NCBI GenBank assembly: GCA_037179385.1
Contig: CM074180.1
Span: 28,687,455-28,751,454, forward strand
From: Holothuria scabra
Lineage: Eukaryota > Echinodermata > Holothuroidea > Aspidochirotida > Holothuriidae
DNA: 64,000 nucleotides
Direction of reading: 5' to 3'
Shown here: positions 50,901 through 58,457 of the stretch, in pieces
Position numbering within the stretch: position 1 is the stretch's first letter
Layout of the letters: the number at the start of each line of letters is the position of its first letter
Position numbers and translations under genes: made by a program
Notes under the pieces: model-generated
Told to the model about the DNA's origin: nothing
Database searches by the model: none
Seen by the model: the letters and a program-made list of their open reading frames with translations, nothing else

Positions 50901-53897
50901 GAAGTTCACAAAGATGACGTCGTTTGTTTACAATCAGTAATTTTTGACGTGCAAGAGAATACCATAATACAGGGCTCAGTGGTTTAAAAGGAGAAGCTTC
51001 GAGCTCTTACTATGCTGGCTTTTCGAGTAGGAAAGCGTCCCAAAATTCAATATCAAATTAATATAGGCCTTGGGAAGTATAATTTTCTTATTTGACTGTT
51101 TTCTGCTACGTTTTTTTTTTACTTGTCATTTTGATCTAAAACAAAACGAGACGATTAAACCTTCTAACAAATCAAATGTTTTTGAACTTGGGAACTGTGA
51201 TCGCTATACCTATCCAATACAGATGTTAATGTTACCATGCATGTCTTATGGAGTATGCCTTACAAAATGCTCATATCTTTTAGTCACCGTATGTAACACC
51301 GGGTAACCCGGGTACTGGACGGGCATGGCGATCGGGTACCCGGGTCCTAATTTTTAGTACCCGTGCAAACACTACTTGTCATCTACAGTAGCTGACACTA
51401 TGCATTCATGTTAGTGTTTTTTTAAATTCCATCCTACTAACTTCGCTATGGTAGATTGTTTTAAGCTTTGAACTATATAAAGAGCTAAGGCAAATCTGAT
51501 TTCATACTGTACCATAATATGATAGATAAGAAATATAGTTCTCTTCATGACCTGTATTTGAAATAACCCAGGTTAGAATCAAGCTTCATCAATTTCTCAC
51601 TTAGTGTTCAAAATAAAGGAAGGTCATGTGTAATGGAATGCGTTACCTTTATACAAGGCATATTCTCATTAAAGCTTTTATGGCAGAAGTGAAAGTGTAT
51701 TAAACCTTCTACTGTTGCAAAGCATTATTCCTTTCATAGACAACGTTTTATTTGTGTCGAAAGTGCAATTTGACAAAGTGCATCTACTGTAACAGTAAAG
51801 TCATGACATCATGTATGACAATGGGAAATCCCTTAGCCAATATATACTAGTGTACAAGTATATTGTGTACTTAAGTTTTACATGCAGTGAATAACACTTG
51901 GCTTCACATAAATACTGTCCTGCTAAGTTCTTTCAAAAGGAAGTTCTATACAGCAAGTCAGGACATTGTTTATGTACAGGCAGCTTCACAATGAACACTT
52001 CCTACAACTATGAGTCTATCAGTGCTGTCAATAAAAGTCCCCACAAGGTATAAAGTTTGTCACACAACATGCCTATATAATTATACAATTATACAATTAA
52101 GATCCAGACAGACCTTTTAGACCTGTGGACTGAGGATCACCCACCATGCATCCCCCTAGATACTATGAGTGGGATCATTTAATTCAGTGACCCTTCTAAA
52201 CAATATGCTCTATATGTTAGTGGAAAATATTGGGATGAACCTTGCATTTCCACCATTTTCCAAAATGGTCACCTTTCACTTTTTGCAAAGGCACATATAG
52301 TGTAATAACTAACTTTCCCCTGTTTTAAAGGTCAAGGAATCCATCAAACTGAATCATTCTGCTGTGGCAGCCATTTTGAAATTCAAAATGGCTGCCAAGA
52401 AAAGTCATTTTTGCTCATATCCCACAGACCAGAGGCACTCAACAGGTGTCACTCAAGGTTTAGCCAGAGGATTCAGAGTGGTGGCTGTATTGCTTTGTAT
52501 TGCTTTTGTTTGTTGTAAAAGTGTGTGTACAAAAAACAGGGTCAGTCGTTAGTGTCCCTTGTTCCCCCCACAAAAAATTTTTGTAAAGAGCATTATTGGT
52601 TAGATGAATTTCCCATTTTGCACCAAATGAAAATTTGGGTTATTTTATAATTCAACAAGATGTGTTTATTTTCACAATTTTTCAGATAATTTCTATGATT
52701 TATCATTGAATTTTGTGCCCGCCAGTAGTCTGGCAACTGTTGGTCATGCTGGTAGGCAGGCATCACATTGCCCATCACTACATAGGCTTACATGGGATAT
52801 TTAACCCTTGTGAATCCATTTTGAAGGCTATTTTGTTATTTCTCCATGCTTCAGGGGCTAATCAACCTGAACCCTTTCTTAATTCCATGATTGGTGGTCA
52901 TGGAAGAGAATAATTGCCTAGAAGACAGTACTACAGCATACAAGGTTGTGTCACAGATTGTAAATTACGAAAAATTTACAACTTTGTTGACTTGCGCCAG
53001 GATGTATGGATAGGAAAGGTAATACTCACATTGACTTGTGAAAGTCAAGGAAACATTTAAAGAAAAAAAGCTCTTCAGATTTAAATGATACTGCATCACT
53101 CATTCTGAAAACAATCTTCCTGTTCATTAGGGTCACAAGAAGCACAGCATCAGTAACATACTTTGCACACTCTATTTTAATTACTAAGGAGAAGAAAACG
53201 CATAGGGCTTTTCATTCTGTTTTCAACATAATTTGCAGATAACATCAGGATGTATGACATTTCTTTGAAGACTGCCTCATTTACAAGTGATATGACATTT
53301 TAATACTTCAAAACTTCCTTTTTACATACCTTCTTCCACAACACTTGGCTAGTGGCCGATAGCATGAAAATTTAATGGCATTCTGTGTAAAAATACAATA
53401 AGTGTGTGTTTCCTCTGCTTGATATGAAGGAAGCAGACTTATGATGTATTTGCAGTATTAAAAACAACAAATCAAGCATTGCCTAAAGCATTATTAATGT
53501 TTACATTTTTTATTATGTTTTTTTTTTCTTTTTTTGTCTTGGTATGCACATGAGTGTACTCTTTGTCACTGTATCCTTTCAGCAGAACATAAAATAAAGA
53601 TCAAAATTTTGATTTGGCACAGTATGGTACCAATACCCTCCAGTCCTAGTGAAAACCTCTGTATGATGAATTGATTTCTAAAAATAGCCTACCTGGATTA
53701 TTAGCTTCTCTTTCCAGTTGAATGTACTCTTCTGATTCTGCCAATGTCTGCTCCAGTACAAGATCTAAAAACCTGGCCTGACTGGCATTCACTCTTTTAA
53801 GTAACGTGTAGAGAGCAACTGTTTGCTCGCATTCACTCCAATCCTTGAACCAGGACGTCAGAAGGTTGATCTGATCCCGGAAATTCATCTTCTTCAT
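29956..53897 (-). CDS. SAMD4: SAMD4/Smaug orthologue, whole gene model (10 coding exons)
   Basis: Reverse-strand model, in transcript order: 53897-53693, 41769-41281, 40102-39854, 39097-38988, 37582-37496, 35367-35205, 33833-33632, 33197-32987, 30824-30611, 29993-29956. The total is 1968 bp, 655 residues plus stop; all junctions are GT-AG and every phase closes. Domain order is the Smaug N-terminal region (1-70), an HLPLL-containing region (about 85-150), a Ser/Pro-rich spacer, SAM (about 316-378), a PHAT-like region (about 420-500), a basic low-complexity region and a conserved tail. Smaug proteins bind stem-loop Smaug recognition elements in mRNA through SAM and cause translational repression and CCR4-NOT deadenylation in the cytoplasm. 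Human SAMD4A and SAMD4B are about 718 and 694 residues. One copy is visible, so the A/B assignment is left open. Confidence 0.95.
29994..30610 (-). other. SAMD4 intron 9, with tandem repeats
   Basis: Contains three copies of TATTTTGTAATGG (about 30267-30312) inside a longer, diverged repeat in which TTTGTA-CAG(A/G)GCAATGTA and CC(A/T)CCCCTA(T/C)CTCC blocks recur at about 30180-30270 and 30330-30430. No exon is supported. Confidence 0.7.
30611..30824 (-). CDS. SAMD4: SAMD4 coding exon 9: conserved C-terminal region
   Basis: The acceptor is CCTCATTTAG and the donor AGAAG|GTGAGT at 30610 (214 bp, phase 0 to 1). It encodes [12 protein letters not shown] and then [20 protein letters not shown] and HALE, aligned with RTRSLPVH and [20 protein letters not shown] in SAMD4A. 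RTQSVP resembles a 14-3-3-type phospho-motif at the conserved position. Reading on past the donor gives about 20 unrelated residues before a stop. Confidence 0.94.
30825..32986 (-). other. SAMD4 intron 8
   Basis: Holds one element with hAT-type ends (31394-31764), which accounts for the long open frame that overlaps it. The rest is AT-rich with a G run at 32704-32713; nothing else supported. Confidence 0.7.
31394..31764. mobile_element. Element with CAGAGCTGCCAAC inverted ends (371 bp)
   Basis: CAGAGCTGCCAAC at the left is mirrored by GTTGGCAGCTCTG at the right, a perfect 13-bp inverted repeat. ATAGTG flanks both sides (31388-31393 and 31765-31770). CAG..CTG termini resemble hAT elements, but only 6 bp of duplication are seen where hAT would give 8. 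No transposase. Confidence 0.8.
32987..33197 (-). CDS. SAMD4: SAMD4 coding exon 8: basic low-complexity region
   Basis: The acceptor is TCTGTTTTTAG and the donor ACAG|GTAAGG at 32986 (211 bp, phase 2 to 0). It encodes about 70 residues rich in Ser, Arg, Gly, His and Gln, such as [18 protein letters not shown] and [15 protein letters not shown]. Vertebrate SAMD4 has a similar Arg/Gly/Ser-rich disordered segment here without residue-level conservation, so the assignment rests on splice phase, position and composition. Confidence 0.85.
33198..33631 (-). other. SAMD4 intron 7
   Basis: 434 bp with a C-rich run (about 33300-33318 on the + strand) and A-rich tracts at about 33508-33535. No element or exon seen. 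Confidence 0.75.
33632..33833 (-). CDS. SAMD4: SAMD4 coding exon 7: PHAT-like region
   Basis: The acceptor is TTTTTGTTTGCAG and the donor AAC|GTAAGT at 33631. The exon encodes [40 protein letters not shown] and the WRDTCQNF segment, aligned with VCTQLLVSRPDEENISSYL and IHEAFTETQKKRLLSW in human SAMD4A. In Drosophila Smaug the PHAT module packs against SAM and supports RNA affinity. Basic residues ([15 protein letters not shown]) follow. It is 202 bp, phase 1 to 2. Confidence 0.96.
33834..35204 (-). other. SAMD4 intron 6
   Basis: 1.4 kb of AT-rich sequence. A stretch at about 34605-34670 resembles the ends of retroposons (TTTATTTGTTT followed by a GCAATAATTACATACAC tract), but it cannot be classified. 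A T-run to G-run junction lies at 35091-35119. Confidence 0.65.
35205..35367 (-). CDS. SAMD4: SAMD4 coding exon 6: linker into PHAT region
   Basis: The acceptor is TCTTCCTACAG and the donor AAAAG|GTGAGT, a strong site at 35204. It encodes [20 protein letters not shown], then [18 protein letters not shown] and [13 protein letters not shown]. The GDLPGQ(F/L)TR motif is conserved in SAMD4 and opens the PHAT-like helical region that follows the SAM domain in Smaug. It is 163 bp, phase 0 to 1. Confidence 0.95.
36308..36430 (-). mobile_element. SINE fragment, reverse strand
   Basis: Its reverse complement reads GGAGAAGGGAAAACAAGCCC and then ATGAGCCACAACTGGAA, closely matching the SINE body at about 8660-8755. 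It forms an inverted pair with the forward fragment at 36470-36577. Confidence 0.8.
36470..36577 (+). mobile_element. SINE fragment, forward strand
   Basis: Contains AAAAGCCAGTGAGCCAAAAC, GGCCGTGGTCAATTCC and AAGAAACTGGGCTATAGAGC, matching the 3' body of the SINE at 8524-8760. No box B is visible. Confidence 0.75.
37496..37582 (-). CDS. SAMD4: SAMD4 coding exon 5: SAM domain, second half
   Basis: This exon has 29 codons (87 bp, phase 0 to 0) between the acceptor TGATGCAG and the donor AAAG|GTACAA. It encodes [13 protein letters not shown] and then a charged helix, [14 protein letters not shown]. The GARNK segment at the start of the last SAM helix is the counterpart of GARHK in SAMD4A and GARRK in yeast Vts1, the positions that contact the RNA hairpin loop. 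As a frame-preserving exon it could be skipped, which would remove the RNA-contacting helix; no evidence for skipping is visible. Confidence 0.95.
37583..38987 (-). other. SAMD4 intron 4, pyrimidine-rich on the + strand
   Basis: 1.4 kb splitting the SAM domain. From about 38500 to 38950 the + strand is rich in C and T (CCATC, CTCCCTCCCCC runs), so the transcript is purine-rich. This composition creates long open frames on both strands without family features. Confidence 0.7.
38988..39097 (-). CDS. SAMD4: SAMD4 coding exon 4: SAM domain, first half
   Basis: The acceptor is a pyrimidine-rich TTTCCTTTCAG just above 39097; the donor ATG|GTAAGG starts at 38987. The 110-bp exon encodes [20 protein letters not shown] and then [17 protein letters not shown], helices 1-4 of the RNA-binding Smaug SAM domain (residues 315-351). 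It is nearly identical to vertebrate SAMD4 in this stretch. Phase goes from 1 to 0. Confidence 0.97.
39098..39853 (-). other. SAMD4 intron 3
   Basis: 756 bp. GACGTC occurs twice close together at about 39346-39363. Nothing else supported. Confidence 0.65.
39854..40102 (-). CDS. SAMD4: SAMD4 coding exon 3: phospho-site-rich linker
   Basis: No initiator lies in this exon, so it is easily missed. It was found by phase and similarity. The acceptor TTTCTTAACAG sits at 40103 upward and the donor AGAG|GTAAAC starts at 39853 (249 bp, phase 1 to 1). It encodes [31 protein letters not shown] and EENSGMR, matching KRSVSLTPP, HGWMSHEDL, DHAPLSPQSS and EEGSGMK of human SAMD4A. RRSLP fits a basophilic-kinase or 14-3-3-type site; that role is inference. 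Confidence 0.92.
40103..41280 (-). other. SAMD4 intron 2
   Basis: 1.2 kb with a run of 14 C at about 40500-40513. At about 41195-41240 it has words such as TTTTCATGACTTTTCCCC, related to dispersed sequence at about 6930-7150 and 60815-60870. No exon. Confidence 0.65.
41281..41769 (-). CDS. SAMD4: SAMD4 coding exon 2: second Smaug region and spacer
   Basis: The acceptor TTTTCTGCAG lies at 41770 upward; the donor ATTG|GTAGGT begins at 41280. The exon (489 bp, phase 1 to 1) encodes [41 protein letters not shown] and the WHSSRDSGI motif, all with clear counterparts in vertebrate SAMD4. A Ser/Pro-rich disordered stretch lies between them. Reading past the donor keeps an open frame for about 30 codons, but this has no family similarity. 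Confidence 0.95.
45541..45627 (-). repeat. Dispersed repeat J, copy 2
   Basis: Reverse-complement counterpart of 15281-15365, with GAGACAGACATTTTGACCCC, ACAGTATAACATAAGCTCTA and TAGTGGGTTGAGCTA. Lies in the long SAMD4 intron 1. Confidence 0.65.
47151..48316 (+). repeat. Repeat family A, copy 3 (interrupted)
   Basis: Same orientation as the copies at 5886 and 16465. It starts CTTTAAAGGGAAGTGTAAG and ends CCCCACTTTTAAGGG, which are loosely inverted. The copy is split by a later insertion at 47431-48029, after which GTTCTCATGCCA resumes. Confidence 0.8.
47431..48029. mobile_element. Nested insertion in family A copy 3 (599 bp)
   Basis: Missing from the other two copies of family A. Ends ATTAGAAATAACACTGGCAT and, at the right, the complement of TGGCACAAATTTTCTAAT, are imperfect inverted repeats (ATTAGAAA, TGCCATGAAA). 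GACCTTGG occurs near both ends in inverted orientation. The interior is CpG-richer than its surroundings. No clear target duplication or transposase. Confidence 0.65.
48626..48930. mobile_element. TIR element family C, copy 1 (~300 bp)
   Basis: TTAA lies at both ends (48626-48629 and 48927-48930). The left interior ACCTCTCACCCCAAAC is mirrored by GTTTAGGGTGAGGGAACT at the right. The interior contains TTGATTGACAGCTAATTCAA and AACTGAGATTGTGTCTGAAT, found again inverted at 63777-64000. Non-coding. Confidence 0.78.
49714..49741 (+). repeat. Poly(T) tract
   Basis: About 28 bases, nearly all T, preceded by CTTTTCTTTT pyrimidine words. It could be the A tail of a reverse-strand retroposon, but no body was recognised beside it. 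Confidence 0.8.
50071..51374. mobile_element. hAT-like non-autonomous element (1304 bp) with CCCGGGTA subterminal repeats
   Basis: The ends are TAGTGTTTGCAC and GTGCAAACACTA, flanked by a perfect 8-bp duplication, CTTGTCAT (50063-50070 and 51375-51382). Variants of ACCCGGGTAC/TACCCG cluster within about 75 bp of each end. A tandem duplication of TCGTCATGTAGTGGGTAACT lies at about 50326-50377. The interior is CpG-rich relative to its flanks and encodes no recognisable transposase. Confidence 0.93.
52366..52396. repeat. Perfect 15-bp-arm palindrome GGCAGCCATTTTGAA
   Basis: GGCAGCCATTTTGAA is followed by one A and then TTCAAAATGGCTGCC. A second, shorter palindrome, ACCATTTTCCAAAATGGT, lies about 115 bp to the left. 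The arm contains AAAATGGCTGCC, close to the YY1-type core AANATGGCNGCC; a binding role is inference. Confidence 0.85.
53693..53897 (-). CDS. SAMD4: SAMD4 coding exon 1: N-terminal Smaug region
   Basis: The ATG at 53895-53897 is the first in-frame ATG after an in-frame TAA at 53943-53945, with A at -3. It gives MKKMNFRDQ; the second ATG (53886-53888) gives MNFRDQ, closer to the MMFRDQ start of vertebrate SAMD4, so either may be used. The exon encodes the conserved [15 protein letters not shown] and [13 protein letters not shown] segments, the Smaug similarity region involved in dimerisation or partner contacts. The donor CCAG|GTAGGC at 53692 leaves phase 1. Confidence 0.95.
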
Positions 53898-54046
53898 TTT
53901 GCCTGTGGCCGTCACAACTAAAATCTCTCCTGCTCTCAAAGGTTATTACTTGTAAAAGTTTTCTGTTTTTTTCATGGTTCCATTGTTATGGTGCTTTTGA
54001 TTTCAGTTTTCTCCCAACTTAACTGGTGCCAACAAATTTTGTGAAT
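53898..54046 (-). promoter_or_regulatory. Probable SAMD4 5'UTR segment with two upstream ORFs
   Basis: A strong acceptor, GCTTTTCTTCTTCAG, ends just above 54046, so the first coding exon probably begins here and earlier 5'UTR exons lie farther upstream. Two upstream ORFs follow: ATG-GAA-CCA-TGA (53972-53983) and a 9-codon ORF (53946-53975). The stop of the first overlaps the start of the second as ATGA. They could reduce initiation at the main ATG if the segment is in the mRNA; that is inference. Confidence 0.5.
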
Positions 54047-54673
54047 CTGAAGAAGAAAAGCAGGATAACAAATTTTATGTTTATACATAATGAATTCAAA
54101 ATTATTAACCTATGACTTTGTACTATTAAGCCAAAGAAACAACAAATATTTTTTCATCTTTCTTCCAGTAATTTGGTCTACAGAATTATGTTCTGTATGG
54201 AAGTATACTGCAGAGTGTTGCCATTATAAATGTATGTCAGGTATAAACACAACCTAACTTGCCTGCATTTTTTATTCCAGCAAAATTGTCTTTGAGACAA
54301 TGGCCTTGCGAGGCAGACATGTGTCATGCATGGAATATACTATAACCTGCAAGAATCTTAATGGAGTGTATTCAATTCTACATGTAATACGTTGATACAG
54401 GGTACATTTTGCTGACAGTGCATACAATCATAAGACCAGCATATTTCTCACTTTGTGTTATAATGATCACTTGCAACGATGTATGTGGTGTACAGTATTG
54501 TGTACAACTGCAATATGCATATAAATGTAATGAGAACATACTTTGCACCAGGGAATTTCTTAACTAGAACACAATTTTCACAGTGAAAAAGTTCAAGTAC
54601 TGCACAATTTAAAAATGTGCCAGTAGACTTAAAATACACACAAATGAAAAAGGGGTGTACTTAAAAAAGTTAA

Positions 54674-54924
54674 CCCTTTACCGTTGTGCTCCGATCGGGG
54701 CATATTTGCGCGCCTCGGGATTGGGCGGAAAAGCGGACGTAGCCCGCCCCGCATCGGCTTCCGTAGGCCATTGACCCCGTGACCTTAAACTATTGTCTCT
54801 CTCGCTCTTGTGGCCGAATTTTCGGGTAGCTACTCGCAGTTTCCAGCTCCGCCTGAAACAGTAAAGATGTGTGACAGCCGAGCTCTCCGCATGGGTCCAA
54901 AAGGACCCAAACAACGTTAAAGGG
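54674..54924. mobile_element. piggyBac-like MITE, copy 1 (251 bp)
   Basis: Ends CCCTTTACCGTTG and CAACGTTAAAGGG are inverted repeats with one mismatch, bounded by TTAA (54670-54673 and 54925-54928). TTAA targets with CCC termini are the signature of the piggyBac superfamily. The body is GC- and CpG-rich in sharp contrast to the flanks and has GGGTCCAAAAGGACCC near the right end. A frame stays open on the reverse strand through most of the unit but shows no known domain. Confidence 0.88.
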
Positions 54925-55027
54925 TTAAACTAGACCTGTGGAGTGTGTTTGCTGCAAAGCTGATGCCACTGTCTCTGCGTGTGTGCACGTAAACCTTTGG
55001 CCGAGTAATGCAGATATTTTAGCTTAA

Positions 55028-55278
55028 CCCTTAACCGTTGTGCTCCGATCGGGGCATATTTGCGCGCCTCGGGATTGGGCGGAAAAGCGGACATAGCCCG
55101 CCCCGCATCGGCTTCCGTAGGCCACTGACCCTGTGACCTTAAACTATTGTCTCTCTCGCTCTTGTGGCCGAATTTTCGGGTAGCTACTCGCACTTTCGAG
55201 TTCCACGTGAAACAGTAAAGATGTGTGACAGCCGAGCTCTCCGCATGGGTCCAAAAGGACCCAAACAACGGTAAAGGG
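55028..55278. mobile_element. piggyBac-like MITE, copy 2 (251 bp)
   Basis: Same length and orientation as copy 1, with 10 differences by eye (about 96% identity), no gaps, and TTAA at 55024-55027 and 55279-55282. Ends are CCCTTAACCGTTG and CAACGGTAAAGGG. Five of the ten differences fall in one 19-bp stretch at about 55193-55211. The two copies are 103 bp apart. Confidence 0.88.
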
Positions 55279-56598
55279 TTAAGGAATATTTGCAACCATC
55301 ATTTCACCAAAGTGACTGGGCATGCTCTTTTAAAACAAAAGGTCTTCCAGCATGTTTCCACTCCTGTACAATGCATGGATTTCAAATATTAAGAAGACAA
55401 ACAGGCAGACAGAAGTGTCTGTAATACAGACACATCATTAATATAATCATTAAAAACCCAGAATTCCAAAAAAAATCCAAATGAAGATGAAAAAGCACAC
55501 AAAATACAAATCTTATTTGTATCTAGGAACTGAGTTTTCATACATCAATATGCAGTATTTGTAAACCAAATTAAAAAATATCTGCCATAAAATACAGGTT
55601 TTAAGTGTTATAAAAATGAAAATTCACAAAACAAAACAAAATAATGAAGTCTACAACAGGCAATATCAGCAAAAATTTATGAAATACCACTGGACAGAAC
55701 GTTTGTAATCTGGAAGTGAGCAAACCATATTTAATTTGCTGAATTTTAGATGAGAAGAGACAAACCAAACCTTTGGCTGCCTACATGGTTATTTCACTAT
55801 GTACAATACTAAGGTTCGATAAAAATGAACCGAGTTCTTCAACAGCATATTGAGAAAGCAAGTAAATGTTTTATTCATAGCAATATACATACACACTACA
55901 TATATACTCATGAACAACATATATAAACATCCTAACAAAACACACAAATCCCAGGTTATATGTAAACAAACCCATGTTATACTTACAATGAATACTTTTT
56001 CTGAAACAATAAAGGGAAGTCCAACATTTAAAATAGCTCTTCACTTATGTATGCATGTACTTATGTATATGATAGATGTGGAACTGTAGTACTGAGTACT
56101 ATATCAATTTCCAATTTCTTTCAGAATGTAAGCGAGTAGAGCACTGGGTAAATTCCCTCCTGTAGACTTGTGGATATTCCAAGGCTTGTCTTTTAATCCA
56201 TCCCTCTATTAAAGCCAGTCTGATACTAAAACCATGTTTCCAAAGCAATGAACTTTGAAAGAAATGAAAACCTTTACAACCATGCTTGGTCCAAGCTTTA
56301 TCTGAATACAAGAGTTTATTTCAAGACACAACAGGACTAACAATGGTTCACAGTTTATGCTCCAGTGGTCCTGTATAAAAGCACTGCGGAGGCAGCTTGT
56401 TAAGCTGCTGACTCAAATTCAGGTGAACCTGAAATGTCAGGGGAAACGAGGTCTTAAAAAGATATCTGAAGGCAACGGAAGGGATTGCTTAGAAAATGTA
56501 TGGTACAAACGTATAATGAGAGGGAATGAAACACTGTAATTTATGTGAAAGTAAAACAAGGTCAGGAACAGCCATTTGTTATGGGTGCATTTGATTAA

Positions 56599-57236
56599 GT
56601 GTACCTCAAGTCTAAATTTAAAAATTATAAATGAAGAGCATGAAATATCAATTCAAACAGTGAAACTCCCATCTTCATATGACATTCTTGAGCTGAGATG
56701 TAGTTTGAAGTTCATTCACTCAATTTCAAATGGTATATTGCTATTTTATAATACTTTAATAGATTTATGGGTTGACATTCTTCATCAAAGAGTGTAAAAA
56801 TCACTCTCCTCACAGTGATTTCAGGCATGTGATGACGTGCCACCCCATTTGCACACCTCAAAATTCACTAATTTGTTATGTCATTGTTGTAGCACTCAAA
56901 TTACAGTCTTGGTATTTCTTTGTTTTTCTGAAAGTTACTGTACCTTGCATCAGTGTGTGATAGCACTCTCACCCTTATAGAGTGATGTCATTCATTTTAA
57001 CTAAGTCCTCTAGCTGTACAACCTGCTATGCAAGCAACAGAAAATGTTGAAGGTCATAAAAACATTTTTCACTTCAGAGGTATGATGAGTTGTACAACAA
57101 CAAGGAAATCACAAATTACTGCACATGGAATATTTACACGAATTAATTTCAACATTTAATATCACACCAATGGTAAAGGCTATGACAAACGGCAGCTGGA
57201 CGAATATATATTTCTGAAATTCCAGTCTTGAGGTAC
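56599..57236. mobile_element. TIR element family B, copy 2
   Basis: The left end is GTGTACCTCAAGTCTAAATT and the right end CCAGTCTTGAGGTACCC. About 640 bp, with internal blocks shared with copy 3 (CATATGACATTC, AAGCTGAG/GAGCTGAG, TTCATTCACT). Confidence 0.75.
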
Positions 57237-58457
57237 CCTTTTCAGTTAATAATTTTGCATGGGACAAGTTTTTAAGTTTTCTTTCTAAAAAGTTGAAGCA
57301 TTTATGGGCATAAAAGGGAAACTGAGGCCATTCTACAGGACCTTTTAGTAATTTTCTTGAATATTGAAAACCAACTCATTTATTTGTTCACTCACACAAC
57401 TATGGCATGATTTTCATCCTACAGGATACAACTCTTGCTTCTACTATTTCAACCTAAAACACTGAAGGAAACCTCAAAACAATTTGATTGGTTGATTGAT
57501 TAACTGATTGATGTTTATTCAGCCAACCCTAATTGTAGCACAATAGGTTGTGAATAAAAGTTGCAGTGTATTGACCTAAAAAGAATACAGAGAAATTTTA
57601 CATTTAATAGGTTATATGCAAATGCATAGGAACCTAAAAATAGGGAGGGTATCAGAAATAAATACCCACACACTTACAGTAAAACATGAAGATATGAAGT
57701 AGTAAAATATTGTACACCATTGGTTAAAGTTTTACTTTATTTTTCACATTAGCATATAAAAACAGTTGCAATTTACATGAAAAGGGACTGGAAGATTGGT
57801 GGGAAAGTCCTCCCTTGTCAAAGACAAATCTTTGTTTCAAAAGAGAGTTACACTGTCATCTCTATTAAACTTATCTTACCACAGCTAGAAAAAGTTTGGA
57901 AGCCAGGAGGCTTTTCCCTTATCCACAACCCCACCCCCTAATATGACATCAGCAGATGTCATGTACATTAGCTGAAGAAGTATTTAAACAATTTCATGTC
58001 TTATCATCTTACTATGTGACAATAAATTAACTAATACTTTAATTAATACTACTATCATTTTTATTTTCTATTGGGTTCTTCAAATTTGGACTGTTCACAA
58101 TGACATGTGTCAGCTTCTCAGCTTTTCTGGGATTGATAAATTCTCTTTAACTGAAAATATTTTGCATGCTATAGAGAAGCTCATGTTATAATGTGAGTGA
58201 CATTACTATCCTTACAATTCAAAAATCTACAACATTTTAATCCTTAATACAAGAAAAGGATATTAAAAATATCTCAGCACCAAGTTATGACAAACCCTAC
58301 AAATTATACAGCAGGGTTTATCTGAGATTTGTATTGGACAGACATAGACATTTAAAACTCATGATAAATGTATAGACACTATCATGCTACATGGTGCTTC
58401 TGCAATGACCATATTTGGATACTTGTGCCAGTTTTGCCATTTAAAAATGTTGTTAAA

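Larger units (their letters stand above)
41770..53692 (-). other. SAMD4 intron 1 (11.9 kb)
   Basis: The largest intron of the gene. It holds repeat J copy 2, family A copy 3 with a nested 599-bp insertion, family C copy 1, a T run of about 28 (49714-49741), a hAT-like element (50071-51374) and a near-perfect palindrome (52366-52396). Stretches 42000-45500 and 45650-47150 show no supported feature. Confidence 0.7.

Noticed and set aside
54678..55295. Two related reverse-strand open frames (78 and 121 codons)
   Set aside because: Both arise from the two copies of the GC-rich 251-bp MITE. Their similarity reflects element identity and no protein domain is evident.
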